This document shows positions 27,066 through 36,337 of a stretch of DNA of 64,000 nt, in pieces. The translations under genes and the position numbers were made by a program. This stretch comes from Citricoccus sp. SGAir0253. Its GTDB lineage: Bacteria; Actinomycetota; Actinomycetes; Actinomycetales; Micrococcaceae. The stretch lies in the NCBI RefSeq assembly GCF_005877055.1, contig NZ_CP039426.1:1-64000 (forward strand). The letters are read 5' to 3'. The notes below the pieces were generated by a model, which was given only the letters and a program-made list of their open reading frames with translations, had not been told where the DNA came from and made no database searches. The first letter of the stretch is position 1. The number at the start of each line of letters is the position of its first letter.

Positions 27066-28115
27066 TCAGCTCAATAGGTGGCCGCGCCGGGCTTCCTTGC
27101 GCCACTGCAAGGGGGTGAGGCCGAAGCGCTGGCGGAAGACCCGACCGAAGTGACTCTGCGAGGCGAAGCCGAACTGCGCAGCGATCTCGGCCACGCTCAG
27201 TCGACCGCACTCCGGCGCCGAGAGGGCATCCCGGGCTCGGTCCAGTCGGCGCCCCAGAATGTACCGGCCGACCGTGGTGTCGGCCTCGGCGAACATCCTT
27301 CCGAGCTGGCGTTCGCTGATCCCGATCGCGGCAGCCACCTGCGCTGTCGTCAGTCCCGAATCGCGCAGGTTTCGTTCGATGTGGTCCTTGGCAGCGGCCA
27401 CGTACCCCGTTGCGCTTCCCCCCGGGGCGGCCAGGATCACCCGCAACAGGCCCATGGCATCGTCCTCAGCCCCGGCCAGATCAGGACGCGGATCGGTGAG
27501 GGATGGTCCGGCGCCGGACGAGGCCGCCTCGGCACGCGAGGAGGGGTCGGGTGTGGGTGCGGCAATGGTGGCGAGGGTGGACTGTAACAACCGGGCCAGG
27601 GCCCGTTCACTGGGCCCTGCGCCGACCTCGAAGTCGAAGACCGTGGGCAGCGCCGGCCCGGAGGCTCCCATCAGCTCGGCATACAGGGGGCGTGGAATGG
27701 TCAGCACCATTTCCCGGAACCCGTGGGAGAACCCTCGGACGAAGGGCCGGTCGGCGTCGTACACAATCGCCTGGCCCGGCCGCAGCACGATGTGCCCACC
27801 GTGGTGGAAGAAGAAGGCCTCGCCCTCGAGTGCAAAGAAGACGGCGACAACGTCAGTAGGGTTCTCCCGGATGAAGGACTCCGACCGCTCCACGATCTGC
27901 GGCGTTCCGGCCACGCTGGCCATCTTCAGCGACGGCAAGTGCAGATTAGTCTCCCCCGCGTGCAATGGAGAGTCCTCAATGGTCCGGATGTCCAGGGAGA
28001 TCAAGGCGCGGGCATTGTGATCCTCCCACAGCCGCACCCGGCTGGCCGGGGAGATGCCACGGGTACTGAAGCGCAGAACCCGCGCGGTCGCCTGACCCAG
28101 ATGCTCGTAAGGCAT
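27066..28115 (-). CDS. AraC/XylS-family regulator (NphR-like), paralogue 1
   Basis: 349 residues: an N-terminal AraC_binding_2-type sensor domain (about 15-165, with VERSESFIRENPTDVVAVFF and YDADRPFVRGFSHGFREMVL), an Ala/Pro/Ser linker (about 185-215), and a C-terminal double helix-turn-helix (SGLTTAQVAAAIGISERQLG, then SVAEIAAQFGFASQSHFGRV). It precedes the resorcinol-type operon on the same strand and is probably its activator. Clearly paralogous to the divergent regulator at 28.5 kb. Confidence 0.87.
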   Translation of the reverse strand: MPYEHLGQATARVLRFSTRGISPASRVRLWEDHNARALISLDIRTIEDSPLHAGETNLHLPSLKMASVAGTPQIVERSESFIRENPTDVVAVFFALEGEAFFFHHGGHIVLRPGQAIVYDADRPFVRGFSHGFREMVLTIPRPLYAELMGASGPALPTVFDFEVGAGPSERALARLLQSTLATIAAPTPDPSSRAEAASSGAGPSLTDPRPDLAGAEDDAMGLLRVILAAPGGSATGYVAAAKDHIERNLRDSGLTTAQVAAAIGISERQLGRMFAEADTTVGRYILGRRLDRARDALSAPECGRLSVAEIAAQFGFASQSHFGRVFRQRFGLTPLQWRKEARRGHLLS

Positions 28116-28499
28116 GGTGTCTCAGTCTAGCGATCCAGCATCTGCACCCCCGTGGTGATCGAAGGCCGATCTGCTGGCTTGCCGTCCCGCGCCCCCGAGT
28201 GTCAGGGCTGGACACCCAGTCCCTCAGAAGTGTTCAACCCCATGGCGGGAAGAAGACACCCTCACTCTTCGCGCCCCGGTCCATGGCCTATGGCCCGCCT
28301 CAGAATCCTCCTCATGGAGCAACCTCACCGCGAAAAGTATGGGTTCGAGCGATCGGAGGTCGGCCTCGCAATCCCCAGCTGCCACCACCTGCGTCAGCGC
28401 ATCCGGGAGTTTGAGTAGCTCCGGCTATCAGGTGGCCCCATTCCGACCTGCGATATATTCACGTGATGCACGTCACGTTGAAGCTTGAGGAGTGATGCG
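28116..28499. promoter_or_regulatory. Divergent promoter region between two AraC regulators
   Basis: 384 bases with no gene. It contains an inverted repeat ACGTGA-N6-TCACGT at 28461-28478, centred about 30 bp before the GTG of the rightward regulator, next to the AT-rich GATATATTC at 28452-28460. These could be operator and -10 elements. Both regulators must be driven from here. Confidence 0.5.
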
Positions 28500-29504
28500 G
28501 TGGACCAGTCTCAGGGTGGTGGGCCCCGGACGGGCCTTCTGAGCTTTTCGACGGCTCGGATTCCCGCCAGTCACCGCATCGAGCACTGGGAGGCGCACAA
28601 TGCCAAGGCGCTCATCGGCCTGGATATCCGCACGCTGGAGGATCGCCCCTTGGTCGCTCAGGAGATCAACCTGTACTTCCCGGCTTTGCGGTTCGCCACC
28701 GTGAAGGGCTCATCACAGATCGTCGAGCGTTCCGAGCGGCTTATTGCCGCTCACCCCACGGGAGATGTGGCGATTTTCTTCGCGCTGGGCGGGGAGGCGT
28801 TCTTTTATCACTCCACAGGCATGATCACGCTCAAGGCTGGTCAAGCAGTGCTCTACGACGCTGATCTGCCGTTCGTGCGGGGGTTCTCCTACGGTGTGCG
28901 CGAGCTTGTCCTAACGATTCCCCATCAGGAGTACTTCCGCTTGTCTCACGGCAGGCCCCTGAAAGAGCCGGTGGTGTTTGAGTTCGCCCCCGGCCCCGGG
29001 ACGCCGGGGCCGGACCCGGCCGCAACCAGCTTGGCCGCGTTCATCGACTCGGCCCTGCGCCGACCAGAGCAAGACCTGTGCTCAGTGGAGCAGGACGCCT
29101 TCGCCCTGATAGAGCAACTCGTGACCCGGGCCGTCGGCACCGACCGCGAGTCTGCGTACCGGCGTGCGGTGAAAGAAATCGAGCATCGTTTCGCCGAAGC
29201 CTCCCTGGATCGCGAGCAGGTGGCTGCTGCAGCCGGAGTGAGTGAGCGGCAACTGGCCCGCTTGTTCGCCGCGCGAGGACAAAGCTTTGCCGAGCATCTA
29301 CTGGCGCGTCGGCTGCAGGCGGCAGAGGCCTGGTTGGCTTCGGACCCCGATGCGTCCATTGCCGAGATCGCCCGGCGATGCGGGTTTACCTCACCATCTC
29401 ATTTCACTCGACGCTTCAAGGAGCGCACTGGTGTCACGCCCTCGGAGTTGCAGCGGGCTGCGAGTATGCAGGCCGATATTGAGTGGTCCAGGCTCTCAAT
29501 CTGA
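28500..29504 (+). CDS. AraC/XylS-family regulator (NphR-like), paralogue 2
   Basis: 334 residues with the same two-domain plan as its divergent neighbour; long blocks match (for example YDADLPFVRGFSYGVRELVL against YDADRPFVRGFSHGFREMVL). The C-terminal helix-turn-helix pair is SLDREQVAAAAGVSERQLAR and SIAEIARRCGFTSPSHFTRR. GTG at 28500 is preferred because GAGGAG lies 7 nt upstream; the frame extends to a TTG at 28485. It precedes the flavin reductase/hydroxylase operon and resembles NphR, the activator of 4-nitrophenol hydroxylase in Rhodococcus. Confidence 0.87.
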   Translation: MDQSQGGGPRTGLLSFSTARIPASHRIEHWEAHNAKALIGLDIRTLEDRPLVAQEINLYFPALRFATVKGSSQIVERSERLIAAHPTGDVAIFFALGGEAFFYHSTGMITLKAGQAVLYDADLPFVRGFSYGVRELVLTIPHQEYFRLSHGRPLKEPVVFEFAPGPGTPGPDPAATSLAAFIDSALRRPEQDLCSVEQDAFALIEQLVTRAVGTDRESAYRRAVKEIEHRFAEASLDREQVAAAAGVSERQLARLFAARGQSFAEHLLARRLQAAEAWLASDPDASIAEIARRCGFTSPSHFTRRFKERTGVTPSELQRAASMQADIEWSRLSI

Positions 29505-29877
29505 TCCGGGCGAATATCAAGTTGGCCTGTGAAGGACGCGGTTTTGCCTCTGTGGGACACGGCCTAGGCGCGCCGAATGTGATTTACAACACTTTCGGGT
29601 ATGGCAGTACCACAGTGCCGGCGCGATACGGACTCAGGCCTACCCCGCTTAAGCGAGCAGCATACTGCGTCCGCCACGACGGCCACGGCCTTCCCCGCGG
29701 GCGCGCCAACTGATCTATCTGACCCCATCTTGCGTGGGCGAGGACGGGCGGGCCGGCAACGCTCACTGGATGTCCGAGCCGACGCTACGCAGCCAACTGC
29801 GTACACCGACGGCCCGGCAGCGGACCCAACATTCCCCATCTCTGTGTCCACGAGAAATGCATGAGGAGAACGACGTC
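29505..29877. other. Leader/promoter region of the hydroxylase operon
   Basis: 373 bases between the regulator and the flavin reductase. No gene; contains the palindrome GCTTAAGC and probably the activator-dependent promoter of the operon. No clear activator half-sites could be assigned. Confidence 0.4.
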
Positions 29878-30459
29878 ATGGCTGAGGCAGTAACTCCGCA
29901 GCAGGCCCCCTCACCGATCGAATCTCGCAGTCTGCGTAAGGCATTCGGCAAGTTCGCCACCGGGGTGACGGTGGTGACCTGCCAGGCCCCCGACGGCAAA
30001 CCGCACGGGGCCACGGTCAACGCGTTCACGGCGGTCTCGCTGGATCCGCCGCTGGCCCAGGTGACGCTGATTCGCGGCAACAAGGCCTCCCAGTACCTGC
30101 AGGACGCCCCATTCGCGATCAACATCATGGCCGAGGACCAACTGGCCACCTGCCTGAACTTCGCCGGCAAGCCGTCGAAAGAGCCGGTGAAGTGGCGCTG
30201 CGAGGGTGAGATCCCCGTGCTGGAGGGCAACGCCGCAACCATCGAATGCAAGCCGTGGCGCGTCTACGACGGCGGGGACCACCTGATCGTCATCGGTGAA
30301 GTCATCGCCCTGGAGGTCAACGACGTCGACCCGCTGCTGTTCATCTCCGGCAAGTTCCACCACGCCGGCACTCTCCACGGGGGCGCCCCCTGGGAGGCCT
30401 CCGGGGACTCCATCGCCCACGGCTGGTTCGAAGGTTCCACCTCGTTTGCGTCGTTCTGA
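29878..30459 (+). CDS. Flavin reductase component of a two-component phenol hydroxylase
   Basis: 193 residues of the flavin reductase-like family (HpaC/NphA2 type). It supplies reduced FAD to the oxygenase. Family features: FGKFATGVTVVTC (about 24-36), HGATVNAFTAVSLDPPLAQV, and FAINIMAEDQ then FISGKFHH near the end. ATG at 29878 has GAGGAG 9 nt upstream. It is 107 nt before the oxygenase gene, so the pair form one system. Confidence 0.88.
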   Translation: MAEAVTPQQAPSPIESRSLRKAFGKFATGVTVVTCQAPDGKPHGATVNAFTAVSLDPPLAQVTLIRGNKASQYLQDAPFAINIMAEDQLATCLNFAGKPSKEPVKWRCEGEIPVLEGNAATIECKPWRVYDGGDHLIVIGEVIALEVNDVDPLLFISGKFHHAGTLHGGAPWEASGDSIAHGWFEGSTSFASF

Positions 30460-30566
30460 TCCGAGCCACTCTGCCGTTCATGCCCGGCGCCCTTGCCTGG
30501 TCCCTTACCCCTTGCAACATCGCCTTTACCCGCTGATTCCGATCAACACCTGAAAGGACGGTCGCC

Positions 30567-32147
30567 ATGACCACCACCGAAGCCCACCCGCAGTCCATGT
30601 CCGAGCGGACCGAGCCGGCGAATCCGAAGCTGCCCATGACCGGGGACGAGTACATCGCCTCCCTCAAGGACGGCCGCGAGGTCTACCTGCACGGCGAACG
30701 CGTCGAGGACGTCACCACCCACCCGGCGTTCCGCAACTCCATCCGGATGGTCGCCCGCCTCTACGACGGCTTCCACAACCCCGACACCGCCGACCAGCTG
30801 CTCACCGACACCGACACCGGGTCCGGCGGCAAGACCCACCCCTTCTTCAAGGTCCCGAAGTCCGTGGACGACCTGCGCGAGTCCCGCACCGCGATCGAGA
30901 CCTGGGCCCGGATGACCTACGGCTGGCTGGGCCGCTCCCCCGACTACAAGGCCGCATTCTTGGGCACCCTGGGCTCCATGCCGGAGTTCTACTCCCCCTA
31001 CCAGGAGAACGCCCTGCGCTGGTACCGGGAGTCTCAGGAGAAGGTGCTGTACTGGAACCACGCGATCATCAACCCGCCGGTGGACCGTCATTTGCCGCCG
31101 GATGAGGTCAAGGACGTGTTCATGAAGGTGGAGAAGGAGACCGACAACGGCGTGGTCGTCTCCGGGGCCAAGGTGGTGGCCACCGGGTCGGCGATCACCA
31201 ACTTCAACTTCATCTCTCACTACGGGCTGCCGATCAAGAAGCCCGAGTACGCACTGATCTGCACCGTGCCGATGGATGCTCCAGGCATCAAGCTCATCTC
31301 CCGGGCCTCGTACTCCCAGAACGCCGCCGTGACGGGCACGCCCTATGACTACCCGCTGTCCTCGCGGATGGACGAGAACGACGCGGTGTTCATCTTCGAC
31401 AAGGTCGAGGTCCCGTGGGAGAACATCTTCGCCTACGGGGACCCGGAGCAGATCAACGGGTTCATGCCCCAGACTGGGTTCATCCAGCGCTTTACTTTCC
31501 AGGGCTGCATCCGCCTGGCGGTGAAGCTGGACTTCATCGCCGGACTGCTGCTCAAGGCCCTGGAGATCGCCGGCACCCAGGACTTCCGCGGCGTGCAGGC
31601 CCGGGCCGGGGAGGTCATCGGCTGGCGCAACCTGTTCTGGGCCCTGGCCGATGCGATGATGCTCAACCCAGACGCCGGACCCAACGGCTCCGTGCTGCCG
31701 AAGATGGACTACGGGCTGGCGTACCGAATGTTCATGGCCCAGGGCTACCCGCGGATCAAGGAGATCATCGAACAAGACGTGGCCTCCGGGCTGATCTACC
31801 TGCCCTCCGGCGCCCAGGACTTCAAGAACGCCCAGATCCGTCCCTACCTGGACAAGTACGTGCGCGGCTCCAACGGCATCGAGGCGGTGGACCGGGTCAA
31901 GCTCATGAAGCTGCTGTGGGACGCGATCGGCACCGAGTTCGGTGGCCGCCACGAGCTGTACGAGCGCAACTACTCCGGCAACCACGAGAACGTGCGGGTC
32001 GAGATGCTCATGAACGCCATGCACAACGGCACCACCGAGTCCATGAACGGCATGGTCGAGCAGTGCATGGGCGAGTACGACCTCGACGGCTGGACCGTCC
32101 CGGACCTGTTCAACTCCGACGACGTCAATGCCTACCTCCGCCGCTGA
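30567..32147 (+). CDS. Oxygenase component, 4-nitrophenol/phenol hydroxylase (HpaB/NphA1 family)
   Basis: 526-residue FADH2-dependent phenol ortho-hydroxylase. The acyl-CoA-dehydrogenase-like fold of HpaB is recognisable: [20 protein letters not shown] at the start, [20 protein letters not shown] in the middle, [15 protein letters not shown] and the C-terminal [20 protein letters not shown]. Its nearest known relatives by pattern are the NphA1/NpcA-type 4-nitrophenol monooxygenases, which also turn phenol into catechol. ATG has AAAGGA upstream. Paired with the flavin reductase and followed by catechol 1,2-dioxygenase, so phenol to catechol is likely; 4-nitrophenol to hydroxyquinol is the alternative. 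Confidence 0.9.
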   Translation: MTTTEAHPQSMSERTEPANPKLPMTGDEYIASLKDGREVYLHGERVEDVTTHPAFRNSIRMVARLYDGFHNPDTADQLLTDTDTGSGGKTHPFFKVPKSVDDLRESRTAIETWARMTYGWLGRSPDYKAAFLGTLGSMPEFYSPYQENALRWYRESQEKVLYWNHAIINPPVDRHLPPDEVKDVFMKVEKETDNGVVVSGAKVVATGSAITNFNFISHYGLPIKKPEYALICTVPMDAPGIKLISRASYSQNAAVTGTPYDYPLSSRMDENDAVFIFDKVEVPWENIFAYGDPEQINGFMPQTGFIQRFTFQGCIRLAVKLDFIAGLLLKALEIAGTQDFRGVQARAGEVIGWRNLFWALADAMMLNPDAGPNGSVLPKMDYGLAYRMFMAQGYPRIKEIIEQDVASGLIYLPSGAQDFKNAQIRPYLDKYVRGSNGIEAVDRVKLMKLLWDAIGTEFGGRHELYERNYSGNHENVRVEMLMNAMHNGTTESMNGMVEQCMGEYDLDGWTVPDLFNSDDVNAYLRR

Positions 32148-32403
32148 CGCGACCGCGCCAGCCCCATCGTCGACCAAGTCCTCCGGGGCCGCCAAGCCGA
32201 CCGCGGAAACGACTCCAGTAATAGACGGCTGCCCCATCGTCAGGGGGTGCTCTCAGGGCTTCTCGGGTCTTGCAGCGCCCCCTGACCGGAGGTATACCAG
32301 CCCCCACAGGGGCGCCGGGCGATGGACGCTCACCCCACGGCACTGACGCCCCGGAGCAACTGCACCCGAGATCTACTGTTCAACGAGGAATGTGGAGAAC
32401 ACC

Positions 32404-33288
32404 ATGACCCAGATCCACGCGGCAACGCGCAAGGAGAACGAAGGCACCGCGGCCGAGGCCGGCACCAAGGCCACCGAACGGTTCACCGCCTCGGGCAAGC
32501 TGGCGACGCTGGACGTGCCCAAGGAGCGAGTGAGCCTGCTCGCCGGCGAGGCCATCGGGGCCATCAACGAGATCGCCCGCAGACACCAGGTCACCTACGA
32601 GGAGTACAACGCCCTCAAGGCCTGGCTGATCAAGGTCGGCGAGGACGGGGAATGGCCACTGTTCCTGGACGTATGGCTGGAACACACCATCGAGGACGTC
32701 AACTCCCAGCAGCGCCCCGGAACCGTCGGCACCATCGAAGGACCGTACTACGTGCCCAACGCCCCGGAGCTGAACACCCCGGCGACCCTGGAAATGCGGG
32801 AGGACGAACCGGGCACCCCGCTGCTCTTCAGGGGTCGGTTCACCGACACGGACGGCAACCCCATCCGCGACGCCCAGGTGGAGATCTGGCACGCCGACGC
32901 CCACGGGTTCTACTCCCAGTACGCCCCGGAGCTGCCGGAATGGCTGTTCCGGGGCACCGTGAAGGCCGACGAGAACGGCTACTTCGAAATCCACACCAAG
33001 CGCCCGGCCCCGTACCAGATCCCCACCGACGGGGCCTGTGGGCAGTTGATCGCCGCCGCCGGGTGGCATGCCTGGCGTCCGGCGCACATCCACATCAAGG
33101 TCTCCGCCCCGGGCTACCAGTTGGTCACCCAGCAGCTGTACTTCCCCGGGGACCCGCACAACGAGGACGACATCGCCTCGGCGGTCAAGCCAGAGTTGAT
33201 GCTCGATCCCAAGCCTCGCACCGACGGTGGCGAGGGCGAAGAGGTCGTCTACGACTACGTCCTCGCCAAGGAAGGTGAGACCCGGTAA
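32404..33288 (+). CDS. catA: Catechol 1,2-dioxygenase
   Basis: 294-residue intradiol enzyme cleaving catechol to cis,cis-muconate. Fe(III) ligands: Tyr170 (HGFYSQY), Tyr204 (APYQIP), His228 and His230 (PAHIHIKV). The motifs GTIEGPYYVPNAPELNTPA and PEWLFRGTV are those of actinobacterial CatA, not hydroxyquinol enzymes. ATG at 32404 has GTGGAG 6 nt upstream; a GTG at 32392 is possible. It lies 256 nt after the hydroxylase. No muconate cycloisomerase (catB) or catC follows in this window, so the pathway would need chromosomal genes. Confidence 0.88.
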   Translation: MTQIHAATRKENEGTAAEAGTKATERFTASGKLATLDVPKERVSLLAGEAIGAINEIARRHQVTYEEYNALKAWLIKVGEDGEWPLFLDVWLEHTIEDVNSQQRPGTVGTIEGPYYVPNAPELNTPATLEMREDEPGTPLLFRGRFTDTDGNPIRDAQVEIWHADAHGFYSQYAPELPEWLFRGTVKADENGYFEIHTKRPAPYQIPTDGACGQLIAAAGWHAWRPAHIHIKVSAPGYQLVTQQLYFPGDPHNEDDIASAVKPELMLDPKPRTDGGEGEEVVYDYVLAKEGETR

Positions 33289-33322
33289 CCGCCTTTTCCT
33301 TGAGGGCGGCGCAGGTTGCGAC

Positions 33323-33361
33323 TAGCGGTATCCCGGCAGCATCGCTGCCGGGATACCGCTA
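33323..33361. terminator. Perfect 18-bp hairpin downstream of catA
   Basis: Arms TAGCGGTATCCCGGCAGC (33323-33340) and its exact complement (33344-33361) with a 3-nt ATC loop. It begins 35 bp after the catA stop, so it may end that operon, but no T-run follows. A mobile-element end is an alternative. Confidence 0.55.
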
Positions 33362-33540
33362 TATCAAAATCGCCATACTCCGCTCCAGCAGCATGCAGCT
33401 CCGCTGCCATAGACCGAACAGGCTCGCCGGTTAATCCACGACGATGCCGACATGCTGAAGGGCTGAAGCGACCGCGGACCCTCACCGTCGGCCCAACTGC
33501 CACTGCGGGCCGTCGACCGATCTACTCCGATCGCCCACGG

Positions 33541-33628
33541 AAGTGTCCAACCGGCTATGCCTTCTCTTACACCTGTAGAGCCAGCGAAAGTACGCCGTCA
33601 AAGTGGGTCCCAAACCGGCACTTGGACA
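33541..33628. repeat. Short inverted-end element, possible IS or MITE remnant
   Basis: Left end begins AGTGTCCAACCGG and the right end, read in reverse, AGTGTCCAAGTGCCGG, about 88 bp apart. Matching outward ends with an unrelated short middle suggest an internally deleted insertion sequence. No target duplication could be confirmed. Confidence 0.35.
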
Positions 33629-33762
33629 CTGTTGTGAAGGCAAATCTTAGACAGGGGTGGACACGGGGCCTCATCGCTCCCACCCGCGTCCACGACCGGT
33701 GTCCCGACCGGTTCAGTTCCTCACCGAGACCGTGGGGTGACTCCTTCGCAGGTGCTCAACAC

Positions 33763-33987
33763 TTAATCGTTGATCTCGTCGGCTTGGAGCAACCACTCAC
33801 GGAAGTGAGAGAGCTGGACGCGGCGCACCCTCGGCCCGACTGTAATCACGGGCAGCCCCTGGTCCTTCATCCACCGCAGCACGGTCCCCTGACTCACCCG
33901 CATGAGTGTGCAGATCTCGTCGGTGGTCAGCAGCTCAGGCTGGCCTTCGAGCAAGGTGTCAACGGCCTTGGGATCGTTCATCATCAC
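33763..33987 (-). CDS. Excisionase-like helix-turn-helix protein
   Basis: 74 residues. LLTTDEICTLMRVSQGTVLRWMKDQ is a MerR-like/excisionase winged helix, followed by PVITVGPRVRRVQLSHFREWL, the wing that enters the minor groove. Such proteins regulate or assist recombination on plasmids. It is at the downstream end of the conjugation operon. The start has two further methionines, so the exact N-terminus is open. Confidence 0.75.
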   Translation of the reverse strand: MMMNDPKAVDTLLEGQPELLTTDEICTLMRVSQGTVLRWMKDQGLPVITVGPRVRRVQLSHFREWLLQADEIND

Positions 33988-34079
33988 ACTCCACGGTCTT
34001 CAAATATGGGTTTGGCGCCCGTAGAGCACACCATACGAGGGATAGAGAGCTAGCCATCGTCGCGCATCGAGCGGTGGTG

Positions 34080-34547
34080 TCAGAGGGCTGACGCTGATGC
34101 ACTGCTGCTCTCGCGGACGTCGGGGAACAGGCCCTCGGGCGCGGCTTGGTAGGGCAGTGGTTCGCCCTTGCGGGCGTGGTTGGTCTCGGTGTTGGGGTCG
34201 GCGGCCGCAAAGGGTCCGTCGGGGTCCATGAGCACGGCCATGTGCGGGTCGGCGTGGTCGCGGAACCACACGCTCATCCCGGTGGCCGGGTCCAGGCGCA
34301 GGTGTTCCCAGGCGCGCCAGAGCCCCTCGAGGCGGATCACCGCTTCGTCATACTCCCACCAGCGGGCCGCCCAGACGCGGCTGCGCCCGTTAACCGCCCG
34401 TCGGTAGACGTGGCGCAGGTACTCGCGCACGAACTCATCCACCGACCCGTAGTACAGCGTCGGTTCTTCGGCCGGAGGCTCAGTCGGCTCCGGGTCGCTG
34501 GGCTGGGCTGGGATGCCGTCGAAGTCTTCTTCGCCCCAGTCGCTCAC
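34080..34547 (-). CDS. DUF4913 domain protein
   Basis: 155 residues. The core LYYGSVDEFVREYLRHVYRR to RLEGLWRAWEHLRLDPATG and WFRDHADPHMAVLMDPDGPF is the DUF4913 signature, seen in actinobacterial conjugation loci; role unknown. The N-terminus is acidic and Pro-rich. It overlaps the coupling protein gene by ATGA, so it is translationally coupled to it. Confidence 0.85.
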   Translation of the reverse strand: MSDWGEEDFDGIPAQPSDPEPTEPPAEEPTLYYGSVDEFVREYLRHVYRRAVNGRSRVWAARWWEYDEAVIRLEGLWRAWEHLRLDPATGMSVWFRDHADPHMAVLMDPDGPFAAADPNTETNHARKGEPLPYQAAPEGLFPDVRESSSASASAL

Positions 34548-36337
34548 GAGGCCCCCCTGGTCCGGTTGCTAACCTCCACGGTTTGCTGTTCATCCTCGGC
34601 CTCGCCGATCGTCTGATCAGCCTGCGGGTCGTGCGCAGCGATGGACGCCTTCACGGCGTCGGCGTGCGGGCCGGTGTACCAGGGCTGGGTGCGGATCAGG
34701 GTGGGGCGGTTGCCGGAGGCGAGCACCACGGCCCGGCTCTTGGGCAGGGCGGCGAGGTCGGCCACATCGAGGATGCGTTCGCGCTGGAGTTGCTGGGAGA
34801 CGGTGCGCTGTCCGCGCCCATGAGACGTGGAGGAGGAGAGTCGGTCGTAGTCGCCGATGGTGCGGGAGAGGTCCTCGAGGAAGGAGGCTTCGGAGACGCC
34901 GCCGCCGTAGACCTTCACGTTCGCCGCGGACCAGAGCTTCTTCATCCCGGACTCGCCCCAGACCTCCACCCCTTGGGACCAGGACTGCAGGATCGTCATG
35001 ATGATGATCCCGCGGGAGCCGTAATGGCTGTAGAGGTTGGGCAGCTCCCGCCACCGGCACACGTTGGCCGCCTCGTCGAGCACGCAGACCATGGGCGTGG
35101 CCAGGCGTCCCTTGGGCGAGCGGGCGGCCAGGTCCTCGGCGGCCTCGACGACGGCCACGGTCAACGCGGTTACCAGGGGACCGGCGGTACCGCGGCCCTC
35201 CTTGGACAGCGAATAGAGAGTGCCGCCATGGCGGACGAAGTTCACCGGGTCGAAGTGCGGGCGGGAGTCTGCGGCCCCGCGGGGGGTTACCCAGGCGGCG
35301 ACCTGCCGGTTGGTCAAGCAGGAGGCCATCTGCTGGGCGGTGCCGTAGACGCCGCCGCGTTGCTTCTCGGGGGCGTCGATGACCCCGGCGAGCTGGTCGG
35401 CGGTAAGCGTGAAGCCGGCCTCGCGCAGAATTTCCACGGCGGTGTCGTCGGTGGGGCGGGTCAGCCAGATGTAGACGTCGGTGATGGCCCGGTGGTCCAG
35501 GGCCGCGGCGAGCAGCAGCCCGGCCAGTAGGTCTTGGCCGGCGGGGTCGAAGTAGGCGTCGGTGCGGGCGCCCGGGTCGCGGGAGCCGGCGGCGAAGTGC
35601 TCGGCCAGCTTCGCGGCCTTGACCTCATCGGTCACGTAGGACAGGGGGTTCCACCACCAGGTGGGCTCCTCCAGGGCGATGGACTGCGGGTCGAAGACCC
35701 AGACGGGCCCGCTCGTGGCTCGCACGTCGCGGGTGGCGTCCACGACGTCGCGCTTGTTGGAGGTCACCAGTACCGAGCCGGGGGCCTCGAGGATGGCCGG
35801 AACGGCGCGGGAGGTCGTCTTGCCGGTGCGGGGGCCCCAGATGTCGATGTGCATGTCCTCCCAGGACCCGTAGAGCACCTGGCCGCTGCTCACGGCCCGG
35901 CCGATGGGCACTCCGGGGCAGGCATCGACGCCGAGGCGCCGGGCGGAGGCCTGGGCACTCTTGCGGGTCAGGGCCTGAACGTCACGGCCGGTGCCCATGT
36001 AGGCCGCGGCCCGGTCGACCCGGCTGCGGGAGGCCCCCCACCGCAGGACCACCCAGCAGACCACCGCGGCCAGGACCACCACGAGGAAGGCCACCGCCGC
36101 CAGGACCCACCAGCCGGCGGCCCCCGGCCAGGGCAGATCCCCGCCCAGCAGGCCGAACACCATCGTGAAGGGATCGCGCGGCAGGGCCACGCCCGTGCCG
36201 GCGAACGCGTGGCCTAGGACCATCGCGGCGTAGATGGACCCGACGACGGCGGTGATGGACACGACTCCAATCCAGATCAGGATGGTCTCCGCGCCGAGAC
36301 CGCCGGGATCGCGGCGCCGGTTGTTCGGGGTGCTCAT
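34544..36337 (-). CDS. Type IV coupling protein (TraG/VirD4 family)
   Basis: 597 residues. Two N-terminal membrane helices (about 19-45 and 76-99), Walker A GPRTGKTT (168-175), Walker B-like VCVLDEAANV, and a TraM-recognition-like segment (LYSHYGSRGIIIMTILQSW). These ATPases bring DNA with its relaxase to the secretion channel. Overlaps its neighbours on both sides by 4 nt (ATGA), part of a tightly coupled operon. Confidence 0.92.
   Translation of the reverse strand: MSTPNNRRRDPGGLGAETILIWIGVVSITAVVGSIYAAMVLGHAFAGTGVALPRDPFTMVFGLLGGDLPWPGAAGWWVLAAVAFLVVVLAAVVCWVVLRWGASRSRVDRAAAYMGTGRDVQALTRKSAQASARRLGVDACPGVPIGRAVSSGQVLYGSWEDMHIDIWGPRTGKTTSRAVPAILEAPGSVLVTSNKRDVVDATRDVRATSGPVWVFDPQSIALEEPTWWWNPLSYVTDEVKAAKLAEHFAAGSRDPGARTDAYFDPAGQDLLAGLLLAAALDHRAITDVYIWLTRPTDDTAVEILREAGFTLTADQLAGVIDAPEKQRGGVYGTAQQMASCLTNRQVAAWVTPRGAADSRPHFDPVNFVRHGGTLYSLSKEGRGTAGPLVTALTVAVVEAAEDLAARSPKGRLATPMVCVLDEAANVCRWRELPNLYSHYGSRGIIIMTILQSWSQGVEVWGESGMKKLWSAANVKVYGGGVSEASFLEDLSRTIGDYDRLSSSTSHGRGQRTVSQQLQRERILDVADLAALPKSRAVVLASGNRPTLIRTQPWYTGPHADAVKASIAAHDPQADQTIGEAEDEQQTVEVSNRTRGAS

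Larger units (their letters stand above)
33289..33762. other. Intergenic region with repeats and probable mobile-element remnants
   Basis: 474 bases between catA and the conjugation cluster. Holds an 18-bp perfect hairpin and a pair of inverted GTGTCCAA-type ends, and no intact gene. It marks the junction of the catabolic and conjugation modules. Confidence 0.45.
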
